Source: Mesostigma viride
Taxonomy: Eukaryota; Streptophyta; Mesostigmatophyceae; Mesostigmatales; Mesostigmataceae
Assembly: GCA_009746045.1 (NCBI GenBank)
Contig: RPFO01001174.1
Span: forward strand, 1-31,523
Direction: 5' to 3'
DNA length: 31,523 nt
Shown here: piece after piece, positions 1 to 10,200 of the stretch
Layout: every line of letters starts with the position of its first letter
Numbering within the stretch: position 1 is the first letter of the stretch
Notes under the pieces: model-generated
Told to the model about the DNA's origin: nothing
The model's input: only the letters and a program-made list of their open reading frames with translations
Database searches by the model: none
Program-made: the position numbers and the translations under genes

Positions 1-379
1 GGACCTATGTACTAGGGGAGTCCGCACCCCTCACTTAATTGGCGCCCATTCACGCCCTGGCAGTACAACCAGCATCTGTCAGTAAGTCAAGTAAGCAAGC
101 GAGAATACAAGACTGATCAAAAGACCACCCTCGGCTCCAACCACACCCTGAACCCACGGACTTTCACACATCACCAACCACAGTCCCCGCCTCCGATCAA
201 TTCCTCAACCCAGGACCATCCCATTGGGTACGTCCCCACCAAGATAGAGTTATCCAACCGTACTGGGTCATCCTGAGATGGGCTCGATCCAGGGGTCATT
301 CCCAGCCCACATGTAATGCGTCCCAACGCCTGCCAGCCTGAAAATTCTCATGCCACATGGTCCATTGCCCAGATCTATA
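1..379. other. Retroelement flank without a gene
   Basis: I see no convincing coding sequence here. The stretch lies downstream of the minus-strand RNase H fragment that stops at 380, so it should be the 3' untranslated or LTR side of that decayed element. A TGGCGCCC string at 41-48 resembles a tRNA-primer-binding site, but it points the opposite way to the neighbouring pol remnant, so I do not rely on it. No LTR pair can be defined inside the window. Confidence 0.4.
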
Positions 380-2102
380 TCAAACCATCCAGCAGTCCTT
401 GCAGATCCCCGAGAGAGCCCCCATGACCATCCGTAGGAAGCGATACTGGTCTCGCGCTCCAGCGAACAGCTTGGTCAGCGCATCAGCCGGGTTGAGCTTC
501 CCAGGTAGATGAAGCACGCTCACTGCGTATGACAGCTCCTTGAGTAGTAGGAAATCCAGACCGCGCGTCCTGGACAGGCTGTTGAGAATGAAACTCACAA
601 GCGGCTGACTGTCGGTATGCACAGTCGTGGTCAGTACCAAACGAGCATCCAGCCACTTGCCCATCCAGCGCAGAAATTGCTCTAGATACATGGACGCCTT
701 GATGCACTCACACACCCCGCGACACTCATTGGTATCCGACCCAACTGCCACCCGGCGACACAACCTTGAGTACCACCCACAGAGCGAACCATTGCCCTTG
801 GGGTTGGAGAGCACAAACAAGCCACCCATGCGAGCTCTCTTCTTGGTGAGCTCCCTGCCCTCGCCAGACGTGTCAGCAAAGCAATGCAACACAATCGGCT
901 GAGAAAGAGACAAACCAGAAAGTACGACACCCTGGCTCTCAGCAACATACTGCTTGATAGCAGACGGGGAAACGAGAGCCAGCACCTCATCCACAGTCCT
1001 GCTCAACACCAGCAGGTCAGGCTCACACACCGCTGCCATCCAGCCGAGCTTGCCACGCAATCGGCTCCACAAACCCTTGGCGCACAACTACTCCACATCG
1101 CGCATGAGCTCCTCCCTGTACTTGTCAGGAATACCCAAGTGCATCCGGTGCTTACCTGACACCACCCGCAGGGTTTGCACCACCCCGCAAAACACCCGCG
1201 GCGTCTGCGGCCCCAATTGCTGCAACTCACCCACTGGGAACTGCCGCCCACTGTCAGTATAGAATGCGTGCAAGGCTGACCGCGAAGCAATGACACGCAA
1301 GTCATCCCCATGCAGTTGTACAAACATAGGACCAGACGGCATCCGCGCCACGAACAACGATGGGTCGTAGGGAGATACCTCAAACTCTGCGATCTCACCC
1401 AACGCACGAATGAGGGCTATCCTCCAAACAATCGACGCGCTCTGCAGACCCTCTATCTATAGCCTTGCACAGACCCATGAACTCAGACGTGACCACCTCC
1501 TTCCAGAACGGCGGCGTCTGCACCACTAGAGGCGGAGTACCCTCCCACACCTCTTGCGCCACCTCCTCGCTATAGAGTTAGGGAATGCTCGCTTGACATC
1601 AATGGACGCACACACATAGTCCTTGCCTTCGTCCAGAAAGCTGAGAAAAATCATGCTAACCATCCTGAACGTGTCCCATGCCATCCCTGGGGTATAGAGC
1701 TCCTCCTTGGCCAGCGGGCTAGTACCTGCAAACTCTTGCGATACCGGCCTCACGTAGCAGATCTCCACACCTGCCTTCACCTTGTGGGACAGCACCATCT
1801 TCAGCGGAAGCACCCTAGCCCCCTTCGGCACCGTGTCAAGCGGTTCATACACCCCGTAGCCCTGCCACTCCTCAAGTGCCTTACGGAATGCACACCATGC
1901 ACCAGCTCGAGAACCCACTAGGCGTTGACATCTGCAGTACAAGCTCAGGGAATGTGATCGGGGAATGTGCGGCTATGTCCCTCTCAGTGATTCCTATGCT
2001 GTTGGGATGCAGTAATGCAGGCATAACCAGGTCAGCAGCTGGCGGGAGATCAGCGCCCCACGCTACACCCTCCGTACCCGACAGTGCTGCTAGCCTAGCC
2101 AC
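380..2102 (-). pseudogene. Copia-like reverse transcriptase and RNase H pseudogene
   Basis: Read on the minus strand, this is the RT-RNase H half of a Ty1/copia-type pol. The reverse transcriptase begins near 2102-1942. A stretch resembling the conserved start of the RVT_2 domain (EEWQGYGVYEPL) leads to a palm motif IDVKRAF at about 1610-1590. The catalytic box appears as QLHGDD near 1301-1318, where most Copia elements have YVDD. RNase H follows, with ECRGVCECIKASMYLEQFL and the closing LPGKLNPADALTKL near 480. The reading frame is broken. A frame change after the IDVKRAF block sends the sequence through another frame until about 1403, and an in-frame TAG at 1088-1090 separates RT from RNase H. 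Another shift lies near 1900. The copy is therefore dead. Family assignment rests on motif order and is secure; the lineage within Copia is not. Confidence 0.85.
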
Positions 2103-2183
2103 TGTGCTGCAAATGCGACTGAGAGGCTCAACTGACTTGTAAGATTGTAGCTCTATCGACCCGTGACCTACTCGGGTTAGAGT

Positions 2184-2204
2184 TAACGTAAAGGATTTAC
2201 GTTA
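2184..2204. repeat. Hairpin, first copy of a direct-repeat pair
   Basis: TAACGTAAA and TTTACGTTA form a perfect 9-bp stem around a GGA loop. A nearly identical sequence lies in the same orientation at 3594-3614. The pair brackets the plus-strand RNase H remnant, so they may mark the limits of an old insertion or a duplicated LTR feature. Confidence 0.6.
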
Positions 2205-2215
2205 GGCAGGGCTGC

Positions 2216-2640
2216 AGGGCTCTTTGTGCTCAGACAGGAAGGCCTGGGGAGTTTGGTGAGCTGGTTTAGTCGCCTGCACAAACGGGTGGCTGTCAGCAGT
2301 GATGTGGCAGAATGCAGGGCTATTTGTGAAGGTATTCACACAAGCCTTTATCTGAAGGAGTTGCTTCATCAGATGACTTCTAACACTCCTTGGCCACTTC
2401 AGGTTACCACTCTTCTAAAAACAGACTCCATGGGGATGGTGCAGTTCGTGCACAGACAGATGGCCATGAAGTAGGGACTTGGAATATCTCCTTCTAAACG
2501 AATTGTCCTCCTTGGCCAATATTGAGCATATCCCTGGGGTTGATAATCCTGCTGATGCTTTGACCAAGCTAGTGCAGAAGGCAGCAGTGCAGTACAAGGT
2601 TCTTCAGTCTCTGATGGACCCATCTCAGCAAGCTGTCTAA
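2216..2640 (+). pseudogene. RNase H remnant of a Copia-like element, plus strand
   Basis: This is a short decayed RNase H domain of the same family as the minus-strand one at 380-1087, but in the opposite orientation. The visible order is LVSWFSRLHKRVAVSSDVAE, then CRAICEGIHTSLYLKELLHQ. A stop and frame change follow near 2474. The next frame continues with EYLLLNELSSLANIEHIPG and NPADALTKLVQKAAVQYKVL before a stop at 2638-2640. The final NPADALTKL block aligns by eye with the corresponding block of the minus-strand copy. No RT or integrase precedes it, so only the 3' end of a pol survives. It sits in an insertion that seems to separate the minus-strand protease (4184) from the minus-strand RT (2102). 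Confidence 0.75.
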
Positions 2641-4173
2641 GCTGGTGACTGGTTATAGGGCATTGGAGAAGCAGATTGTGTGGTAGTGTCAGCATTGTGA
2701 CTGGCATAATACCTGTATTTTAGTCTGTACTAAGGCTCATGGACCATGGTACACTCACTCTGATCATAATCAGGTTACAGCCAGGTTTTGGCTGGGGTTC
2801 ATGCTGTTGACTACACAAGGTTGACAGGTCCATTACAGACCATGTATTCTATTTTAAAAGAAATGTATATTTGTACATACTTCTCATAATGGTCTGGGAA
2901 CCTTCATACTGGGGTTTATAGGGCGGGGTTCGATTCCCTGGTATTATGTTTCTACAAGCTGGCCTGTTCAGGTGTTTGCCTGTTCAGACTTCCCTAGTTC
3001 CCCAGGGCAGGATTTAATTGTTGCCTATGTGTTTCATTTTGTCATTTGTTTGCTGTGGCAGTTTACCATCTGGCAAGTAGACGGGCGCCGTAAGACGGGC
3101 GCCAATAGACCCCTGTTGAGAGAATGACAGGCAAACTATTGTAATACGCCTTACTTTGTCAAGTGGTATTTTAATTGTCATGGATTTATTGTACTTATAT
3201 TGAATATGTACTGGGTTTTATGGGATTAGTATCTGGGATTAATGTAACTCACCGCCAGAAGGTCATTGTACTGGAGTCTCTACCGAGGTGATGGGATTAA
3301 TTCCTGGAGAAGACCTCATAGAATTAACCTGTATGTATTTAATTTTATGTGTTTCTAATATCTGGTGGTACTCTGTAATGCCACTTCCATAGGTTTTCTC
3401 CATTTCTCATGGAATGGTTTTCCCTGTGGCAGATCTGTTTCTTTTCCAGTTCCTTAAAAGAAAGGGCTGGGGGAATGGCATTGGCCATTAAAGACATCTG
3501 TTCAAGCTTCAAGCTGGAGTGAAGGACATTTCAAGCTACTTCAAGGGTCCCTGGCAGGGGATGTGATCCCTAACGAAAAGAAGGGATTGAAGTTAACGTA
3601 AAGAATTCACGTTAGATGGATAGAGATTGTTACGCTCTTTCCAACGGCACCTTGAACGCCTCATTTGGTTAAGGGACGTAAAAGTTATGACGTTTCCTAG
3701 GCTGTGCCGACAGTACCCGGCGCGCCACTGTGGGCGCGTACGGACACAGGATGTACAAGTGTCACATTGATAGTCCGCAGGACGTTGACAGGACTTGTAC
3801 AGGACTTGATAGTCAATTGATAGGTAGGCGTGCTGTAGCGCGCCAGGACCTATGAGACAATTGATGCTGAGCAGTGTACGGATAGGTCCACAGGACTAGC
3901 CGTATATGGACAATTGATAGATCTGCGCGCCAAAGGCGTGCCAGAGTCTGTGTAATCAATTGATTGACAGTTCAGCTGTGACAGTGCAGCTGAATACTTG
4001 GACGCGTCCCTAGCAACCTATATGTGTGACTTGGTAGCACCGGGACGCTAGTTCTTGCGTGCACGTTCTCTTGGCACTGTGACCCTGTCGCCTGTGCTGC
4101 GTGCAGTCTTGGAAGTGACGTGACTTATGTCTGTGTTCCTTATTCATAATAAAGGCAACTTCCTGCAAGAACC
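2641..4173. other. Gene-free stretch, probable LTR/UTR debris
   Basis: No ORF with recognisable content lies here. Directly downstream of the plus-strand RNase H remnant, a purine-rich run (AAAAGAAAGGGCTGGGGGAA, around 3457-3476) could be a polypurine tract. The second hairpin copy lies at 3594-3614, and an AATAAA poly(A)-like signal at about 4149-4154. A B-box-like GGTTCGATTCC occurs near 2927-2937 without a supporting tRNA fold. These items are compatible with the 3' UTR and LTR of the plus-strand element, but LTR ends could not be set. Confidence 0.4.
3594..3614. repeat. Second copy of the TAACGTAAA hairpin
   Basis: The same orientation and nearly the same sequence as 2184-2204, with substitutions that weaken the stem. 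It lies about 1.41 kb downstream of the first copy. Confidence 0.5.
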
Positions 4174-4183
4174 ATGGCGGAAT

Positions 4184-5516
4184 TCAGCACAACTCTCGCA
4201 CAACTGTTAGCAATGAGCTCTGAATCCGCACATCAGGATGGTCAAGGAAAGGAAGTCCCAAAATGGCTGGTCCATCATACCCCTCGAGCACGCAAAACGG
4301 CGTCTCCCTCCCCAAGATCGTCAGCATTACCTCACCCCGCACCGGCATCCTCACTAACCCAGAGAAATCCTCCACATACCTCCACTTGGACGCAGTGCAC
4401 GGCAGATGCCTGGCTACTCCCTCACCCAGCAAGCACACCACCGCGTCAGTGTCCACTTCCAATCGACGACTACCCAGCCCGTCCGAATACCAGTTGGCAA
4501 GCTTAGAGACCGCAGCCACCAGCTCACCTGGCTCACCTCTCTCCCCGACAGCCTGGCTGTCGTCCATGGGGCTGTCGCCCTCACTTGGCAATGCAGGCCC
4601 CGCGTCGGCCAACCCGCCAACGCCACCAGCCTTCTGCCCCGCACCTGCGGGGGGCAGCATCGCCGGCCCGTGCAACCCCACCTTCGGCTGGCTCACCCGC
4701 CTCACCGGACCGTGGTACCATCCCACCTTCGGCCACCCGCTCCTTGCCGGCCCGCGAGATGTTGCCCCCCAACTGCCGCTGCTCGCCCACCGTGGCAGCG
4801 CGTCGAGCTTCCTGCAGGCGCTCCACTAGGCGGGCTAGTACCGCGGCGCGCTGCTTCTCCTGGTCGTCAACGGCTGGGGCAACCCCCGAACCGCCCGACC
4901 CCACGCTAGCGGGACCGCCCTTGGAAGGTGGCAACCCAGCTTCCGGCGAAAGGGAGCGAGTAGGTTGATCAGGCCCACCCCCCTCCCTCACCCCCCCTGC
5001 AGCCCCGGGATCCCCCACCTCACCCCCAGCCTGCACACTGGGGTCCCTAACACCTTCCTCAGCGGGTGGGTCTGGCGGCCCCAGCCCGTCATAGTAGGGG
5101 CGCAGGTGTTTCCACGCTAGCAGCTTGTCGTAGCGACTGTCCTCTAGCGCTACCGAAGCAAGCATGTGATCAGGATCAATCTCCTTGACCACACCGGGAC
5201 CTCTCCATAGGCCCCGTTTTCCATGACTGCCCTCCGCGTAGGCCCAGACCCTGGCTTTCACGCACGGCACATAAACCAGTCCACGTCGCAGGTCCATCTC
5301 TACCATGCGCACGTAACGATCGCTCAAATAATCCCTGTACTCTTCCACAGCCTCAGATGACAACAAGCCCATCTCCACTCCCTTAGGCGTCACTGCCACC
5401 TGCCCACCCAACACCTTGACCATTACACGGTTGTTGAGAGATTGCTCTATCTCATTGCAGATCACCAGCCTCTCACGATACGAGCCTGTTCTCATCTTCT
5501 CCATGCATGCCATCAC
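4184..5516 (-). pseudogene. Integrase C-terminal region followed by retropepsin-like protease
   Basis: On the minus strand a 311-codon frame starts at 5516. Its residues 70-142 look like a retroelement integrase tail: a VWAY segment, then GKRGLWRGPGVVKEIDPD and LLAWKHLRPYYDGL. A low-complexity Pro/Gly/Glu-rich linker follows. A second frame (4726-4184, overlapping the first) carries a retropepsin-like domain with DTDA at residues 92-95, where DTGA is usual, and ILGLPFL at residues 155-161. An integrase tail upstream of a protease is neither the Copia order (PR-INT-RT-RH) nor the usual Gypsy order (PR-RT-RH-INT). It may therefore be a rearranged or chimeric element, or an uncommon lineage. The RT at 2102 could be its continuation, interrupted by the plus-strand insertion at about 2184-4170. 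The frame change near 4700 argues that it is no longer functional. Confidence 0.6.
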
Positions 5517-5580
5517 CTGTCTGTCGCCCTCCGCGAGCAGGCGATCTGCGACCCATTTGTGTTGTGCCGCTGTGCTACAG

Positions 5581-5584
5581 CGCT
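5581..5584. repeat. Possible target-site duplication, left (CGCT)
   Basis: CGCT sits directly outside the left inverted terminal repeat and recurs at 30959-30962 directly outside the right one. Four bases match by chance about once in 256 trials, so this supports but does not prove transposition. Confidence 0.45.
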
Positions 5585-5648
5585 GGGTGGTCCCACGCGG
5601 AATGGGGTAGATTTTTGCAAGAAAAAAACGCTAATTTCAATCGTCCGA
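5585..5648 (+). repeat. Left terminal inverted repeat of the giant element
   Basis: The outer 23 bases (starting GGGTGGTCCCACGCG and ending AATGGGG at 5607) are identical to the reverse complement of 30936-30958. After a short region of different length, a second conserved block (TTTGCAAGAAAAAAACGCTA, then TTTCAATCGTCCGA to 5648) also matches the right end with one visible substitution. Confidence 0.8.
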
Positions 5649-6032
5649 AAACCGGACATTGCGCCGAAATTCTTGCCGAAAATTTGGCAGCCGAGCGAAT
5701 TTTTCGCCCGACGGACTTTGCGCCGAAATTTTGTGTCTGCCGTGCTTCGAACTCAACCGACTCCTGCTGTTGCGTGCACTTTGTCCGATGCCTGCAGGCC
5801 ACGCACGAATTTTGCGACCGAAATATGACGACTAGACAAGTTTATCGACGACCTACATCGATCTATTGCCACTTTTGAAGTCCTTGGCTTGCTAGCAGCT
5901 TTTGATTATCAATGCCGGGAACAAAATTGCCGAAATTTTTTATTGAATCAGTACATATATGTGCACATGTCCGTAATTTTATCATTCGCAATTTTGACAT
6001 TGTCGGAGTATTTGACAACTTAGGCATTGCGC
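5649..6032. other. Left subterminal non-coding region
   Basis: No gene was recognised. The first 110 bases carry several variants of GCCGAAATT and GCCGAAAATTTGG in both orientations. Such short subterminal repeats are common binding sites for transposases in DNA transposons, though that role is only inferred here. The remainder is AT-rich. Confidence 0.4.
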
Positions 6033-6470
6033 CTAGAAAAAGGTGCCCCATCCGTCGATGTCAAAATCGCCGAAGGAGTACACTCCCTGGTACTGGTCTC
6101 CCCTGTAGTTGGGAGGCTCGCCTGTATACATTTTGGTGTTCCACTTGGCCCCGCCGTTCTCCGCAGCAGCCAGGAACTCCTGCTGGGCCTCGGCCCTCAG
6201 GCGCATCATTGATACATTGGGAGAGCCCGGAATTTCCGTGCTCTCCACCACCACTCTCGCCTGATTGTCAGGCACGCATTGGTAAGCAGGGTTCAAATCT
6301 GAATCGGGTGGCACCAGATCGATCATGCCATTGCCGAACGCAATGACACCTGCACCCCACTGTGCAGAAGGTCCGAGCAACTCTACATCAATTCTGATGT
6401 TTGCAGCGTGCTCATTTTTGTCGACCATCACATAGGTATGCTGAGAACCGAAAATATTGCTCTGCTCCAT
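6033..6470 (-). CDS. Small protein of unknown function near the left end
   Basis: A 145-codon frame runs from an ATG at 6470 to a TAG at 6033. The start was chosen because the sequence becomes well-behaved from MEQSNIFGSQHTYVMVDKNE onward, while the upstream extension is hydrophobic and looks like translated non-coding DNA. The product is mixed alpha/beta in character, with a Gly-rich stretch WGAGVIAFGNGMIDLVPPDS, a later NPAYQCVPDNQARVVVE, and an aromatic, Gly/Asp-rich end (YSFGDFDIDGWGTFF). There is no signal peptide or membrane segment and no motif that I recognise. It lies about 385 bp inside the left terminal repeat and is transcribed towards that end, like the transposase gene upstream of it. 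It may be the last exon of a longer transcript, a separate element gene, or host cargo. Confidence 0.45.
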   Translation of the reverse strand: MEQSNIFGSQHTYVMVDKNEHAANIRIDVELLGPSAQWGAGVIAFGNGMIDLVPPDSDLNPAYQCVPDNQARVVVESTEIPGSPNVSMMRLRAEAQQEFLAAAENGGAKWNTKMYTGEPPNYRGDQYQGVYSFGDFDIDGWGTFF

Positions 6471-6786
6471 TTGTGACAGTGTTAAATTTCGGCAAGGTTG
6501 GCTGCTTGCAATCGACAGGAAATTGGTGACCCCGACAGCCAGACGCGCAAGGGTTATAACTGCAGGTAGAACCCAAAATTTGTCGATAAGGAGTAATGGA
6601 AGGGCACGACCACCAGTCACTAGTATTCGCTTCACCGGACACCTTTTTCAGCTTCCGGATAAAATTCAGCAAGAGCAGCGGCGATTAGATACTAAATATT
6701 GCGTTATTGGTTCGTACCGTACCCAGACAAAAATTGTACTAGTGACGCAATTGTACTAGGCGGAATGACAACTGCGCCCGGCAAAT

Positions 6787-7006
6787 AAGTATTTATTGCT
6801 CCAACCCCACACCTAACTTGTTCCGGAGCTGTTCGAAGCGAAGAGCAATGGAGGGATCGGACCCGAGCCAGATTTGAGTGCGGAACATGATGGCTGGCCT
6901 ACCTCACTCCGAACATTAAGGTGGACCCGGGTTCGAATCCTGTCAGTGCTATTCGCTTCGAACAGTTCCGGAACGATTTTTTTTGTGGGGGTGGAGCAAT
7001 AAATTC
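6787..7006. mobile_element. Small inverted-repeat element with tRNA-like interior
   Basis: Arms of about 60 bp (6787-6848 and the reverse complement of 6948-7006) share TTTATTGCTCCA, the poly-C stretch and GTTCGAAGCGAA. The roughly 100-bp middle contains GGGTTCGAATCC near 6935-6946, which matches the B box of tRNA genes, preceded by GGCTGGCCTACCTCA, a weak A-box candidate. No complete cloverleaf forms because the acceptor arms do not pair. It may be a foldback/MITE-type element that contains a tRNA-derived segment. No duplicated target site was clear. Confidence 0.5.
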
Positions 7007-7259
7007 TCGACATGCAGAAACAAATGTCGAATAGATTGTGCAAAAAAATATCGAAATCCTTATCATTATTTAAATATACAGCATAAAATTATGTTGCAGT
7101 AAAAAATAACTGTTAATTGAAGGCCGCAAAAAATTATCAACTACCCTTAAACTTGACCACAGAAAGATCTCGAAAAATATATACAATATATGCGGCCACC
7201 TTTTTACACCCTACTGAAGCCCCACTCTAAAGATATAATACGAGCCGAAACTAGGGCGT
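7007..7259. other. AT-rich non-coding stretch
   Basis: No gene seen. This lies downstream of the transposase gene stop codon and is mostly A/T, with long A runs, so it could hold the 3' UTR and poly(A) site. I could not define either. Confidence 0.4.
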
Positions 7260-7280
7260 CGTCTACCCGCAGCGAGACCC
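7260..7280. repeat. Diverged copy of the 22-bp palindrome, downstream of the transposase gene
   Basis: GTCTACCCGCAGCGAGACCC retains the right half of the palindrome family and a degraded left half. It lies 12 bp beyond the stop codon of the minus-strand gene. Confidence 0.55.
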
Positions 7281-7291
7281 CAATTTCTTGT

Positions 7292-10200
7292 TTAAGTCGG
7301 TGCCGGCCCCTCCGGGGCTTCATCCTTGATCACCAGCGCAGTAAGCCACTTGTCGAGCTCCTTGCTCATCCTGATGTCGGCACACATTCCGTCGCTGCGC
7401 ACGCGTGCTTCTAGCCGGAGAGCCGGAGCGACGCAGAGATAGCAATTCACAAGCTCGGGCTGGCGTGACGGTGGCCAATCCTCAACGTTGAGCGTGAAAT
7501 GCAGGGGGTCATGCTTATCCCGCTTCCAAATCCGAACGGGAAGAATGCCGTTCCCGGCGAGGAACAGCTCCTTCTCCCGTCCGTTCCGGCCCTCGACCCA
7601 CCTCTCGAAGTTCTCGTCTAACACGATCGGCCCGGCTTCGCTTACAACCTCAGCCAACCAGAACGGGTGGATGGGATCGTGATCCGTGTCCTTGTCCGAT
7701 GGAACTGCCACATAGTCGTGGAGTCTCATCTGCCGGCCCATCGCCTCCCGCTTGTCCTTCAGCTGCTCCCCCCGCGTCACCATGCGAACCGGAGGGTTGG
7801 GCTGGCTCGGTGGCAGCAAACGGACAGTTTTCATCGAGCTTCCTGCATCATTGAACTCGATGATAAACGACCACTCGCTTAGACATCCCTCAAACCGCCC
7901 AGCCAAACAGGGCGGACAGTAGCAGGAATAGCGCCTAATCATCAAAAGGCCAGGGTCGGACTTGTCCAGTCGCCACCAATGCGCCTTCTTGATGCCAGGC
8001 ACCTCCTCCACCTCCGCGCGTCGGCCGGACTCGACGTCCTGTCATCAAATAGTTAGGGCAAAAAGAATACCGTTCAAGTTAGCAAAATTGACCAAAAATC
8101 AATAAAACAGGGTATAGCTGCAGAGAGACCCCTTACAAAAAAAAATTAACGACAAGACATCAAGTGATCAAAATTCGACACAGGGTATAGCTGCAGAGAG
8201 ACCCCATTCGAATCATAATAACAACGTACGACAAGATATCAAGTGATCGAAATTCGACACAGGGTATAGCTGCAGAGAGACCCCATTCGAATCATAATAA
8301 CAACGTACGACAAGATATCAAGTGATCGAAATTCGACACAGGGTATAGCTGCAGAGAGACCCCTTCATACCGATAGAACAAGCGAAATTTCATACCTAAA
8401 AGAAAAGCAACCCATTGACAGTATATAGGGTCTCTCTGCAGAGATACCTTTATTGGGTTTGAATTTTTATAGAACAGCGGCAGTTGACGTCTTAAAACCT
8501 GAAATAACACACAATTCCGTACCGGGGGTAAAAGGAAGAAGTGGCGAGTGACGTTCTCGGCCCGCGCGCGGGCCGACTCCCTGCTCGATGTCTTGCCGCC
8601 CTGCCAGTTCTGGTTCAAGTAGGCGACTAGCTGGTGGGTCTCAAGTATGTGCTGGTTTTCGGGAATCCTCTGCATTTCCCTCAAGACGCACTTGCACTTC
8701 GCTCCTTGACCATCCACCTCCCCCTTCCCATGCTGCTCCCCCATGTAGTGGAACTCAAAGGCCTGCAGGTCGGGATCCCCCATGAGCAGACCGTTAATCT
8801 GGTTAATCACGTACCTGGACTTAAACTGCACCGCGCAGTTGTCCGAGCACATGTACAGGTTTCGCACCTCTACCCCTACTTCTACCCGCAGGGTTTCCAG
8901 AATCTTGCGAAGAGCGTATACGAGTGCGCGCTCGCCCCGCTTGATACTGGAATCCCCCAGGAAAAAGAAGACGCGCTTTTCCAGCTCGCCGTTGAGCCGA
9001 TAACGCACGATCATGGGCATCAGGATGTGGCTGCGCTTGTGGAAGTACTGCGACTGCAGTTGGACGTAGCTGCTGTTCTCGTAGTTCTCGGCCCAGTCGC
9101 CGTGCACGAGCACGTCCCCCTCTCTCAGATTCTTCTCCCGATCCTTGATTGTATCCGCCTGCGACCAGGCCGTAAAGCAGTGCACGGTGAACTTGTCCCA
9201 CCTCTTAAGAATCTCGTCCCGCAGCTCAGCTGGGGTGGACCTCATTTGGACTTGCTCGGGCCGCTTCACCTTCTTCGCCGCCCTGCCATCGGTCTCGCCC
9301 TGTTTCGCAAAGGTCCGCAGACAGTTTCGATTTGCAATAAAATCGCATTTCGATCAGATAACTGCAACTCACAAAGGGTCTCGCTGCAGCTATAGGTCAC
9401 AAAAAAAAAAGTCAACAACATTTAACGGAGAAATAAAATCGAAACCTACTCACCCTCACCCCTCGGGTCACAGTCTGCTCCACCATCTCGAACTTGAACC
9501 AATTCAGAATCTCCGTGGAATTCTTGTCCCGATCACACTGCACCCAGTTATTATGGATGCCGCATGATTCCTCAGGACAGAACCCCTCCACACACGCCAT
9601 CTTCAGTATGCGGTGAACCCTCTCCGTCCTCGGCACCCCATCTTCGTCCTCCACCAGCCTCTCAGAAATGTCGAGGTCTTCCAGGTCCCGTCCCCGCCAT
9701 TCATCTTCCCCCTCCCCCTCTTCCATCCCCCCGCCCATTCCGCCCCCTTCACGCAGCCCGTTATCCCTGCCGTCAGTCTCGGCGGACACCGGGCAGTGAA
9801 AGTGCTTGATCCAGTCCGTCGAGTGAATGGCTTTCCACATTCCGCAAGTACCGTCCGGCTGTCTGTACTTGGAGCATCCCGCACACTCCGCGCCACACTT
9901 GCAGTTCTTGCCGTGGTTCGCATTGCAGTGCTTGGTCCACGCCCCCATGGCCGACTGCATGGTGACGTGCTTCTCACACGCGCACAGGTTCCTCTCCTTC
10001 CACTTGCCCTTGATGCAATCGGGCGCGTATTTGCAGAAGGTCGTGTAGCCCACGTGAATGCCCACGTCCTTATCATACTGGTCACTCCTTTTGTTCCAGT
10101 ACGCATGCTTTTCGAGAAAGTGATTGTACATGTCCTCCTTGGAGGTCATGTAATAGCGCGCTCCCTCAACGGCGACGAGCACCCCGCGATTGCCATGACC

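Larger units (their letters stand above)
8039..8522 (-). other. Intron 3 of the transposase gene, made largely of a 79-bp tandem repeat
   Basis: The donor GTACGG follows the codon for the second Pro of LLPP, and the acceptor is GATGACAG before GACGTC. The intron is in phase 0. It holds five palindrome copies, four of them in a tandem array. Confidence 0.75.

Noticed and set aside
38-52. Retroviral-type primer-binding site TGGCGCCC
   Set aside because: Its orientation is opposite to the adjacent pol remnant, no LTR end was found next to it and the match is short.
6870-6960. Functional tRNA gene
   Set aside because: There is a good B-box motif, but no pairing acceptor arm and no normal anticodon arm.
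8634-9395. 253-codon plus-strand frame and similar plus-strand frames at 9613-10620
   Set aside because: They are antisense shadows of the transposase exons, which have motifs, splice sites and consistent phase on the minus strand.
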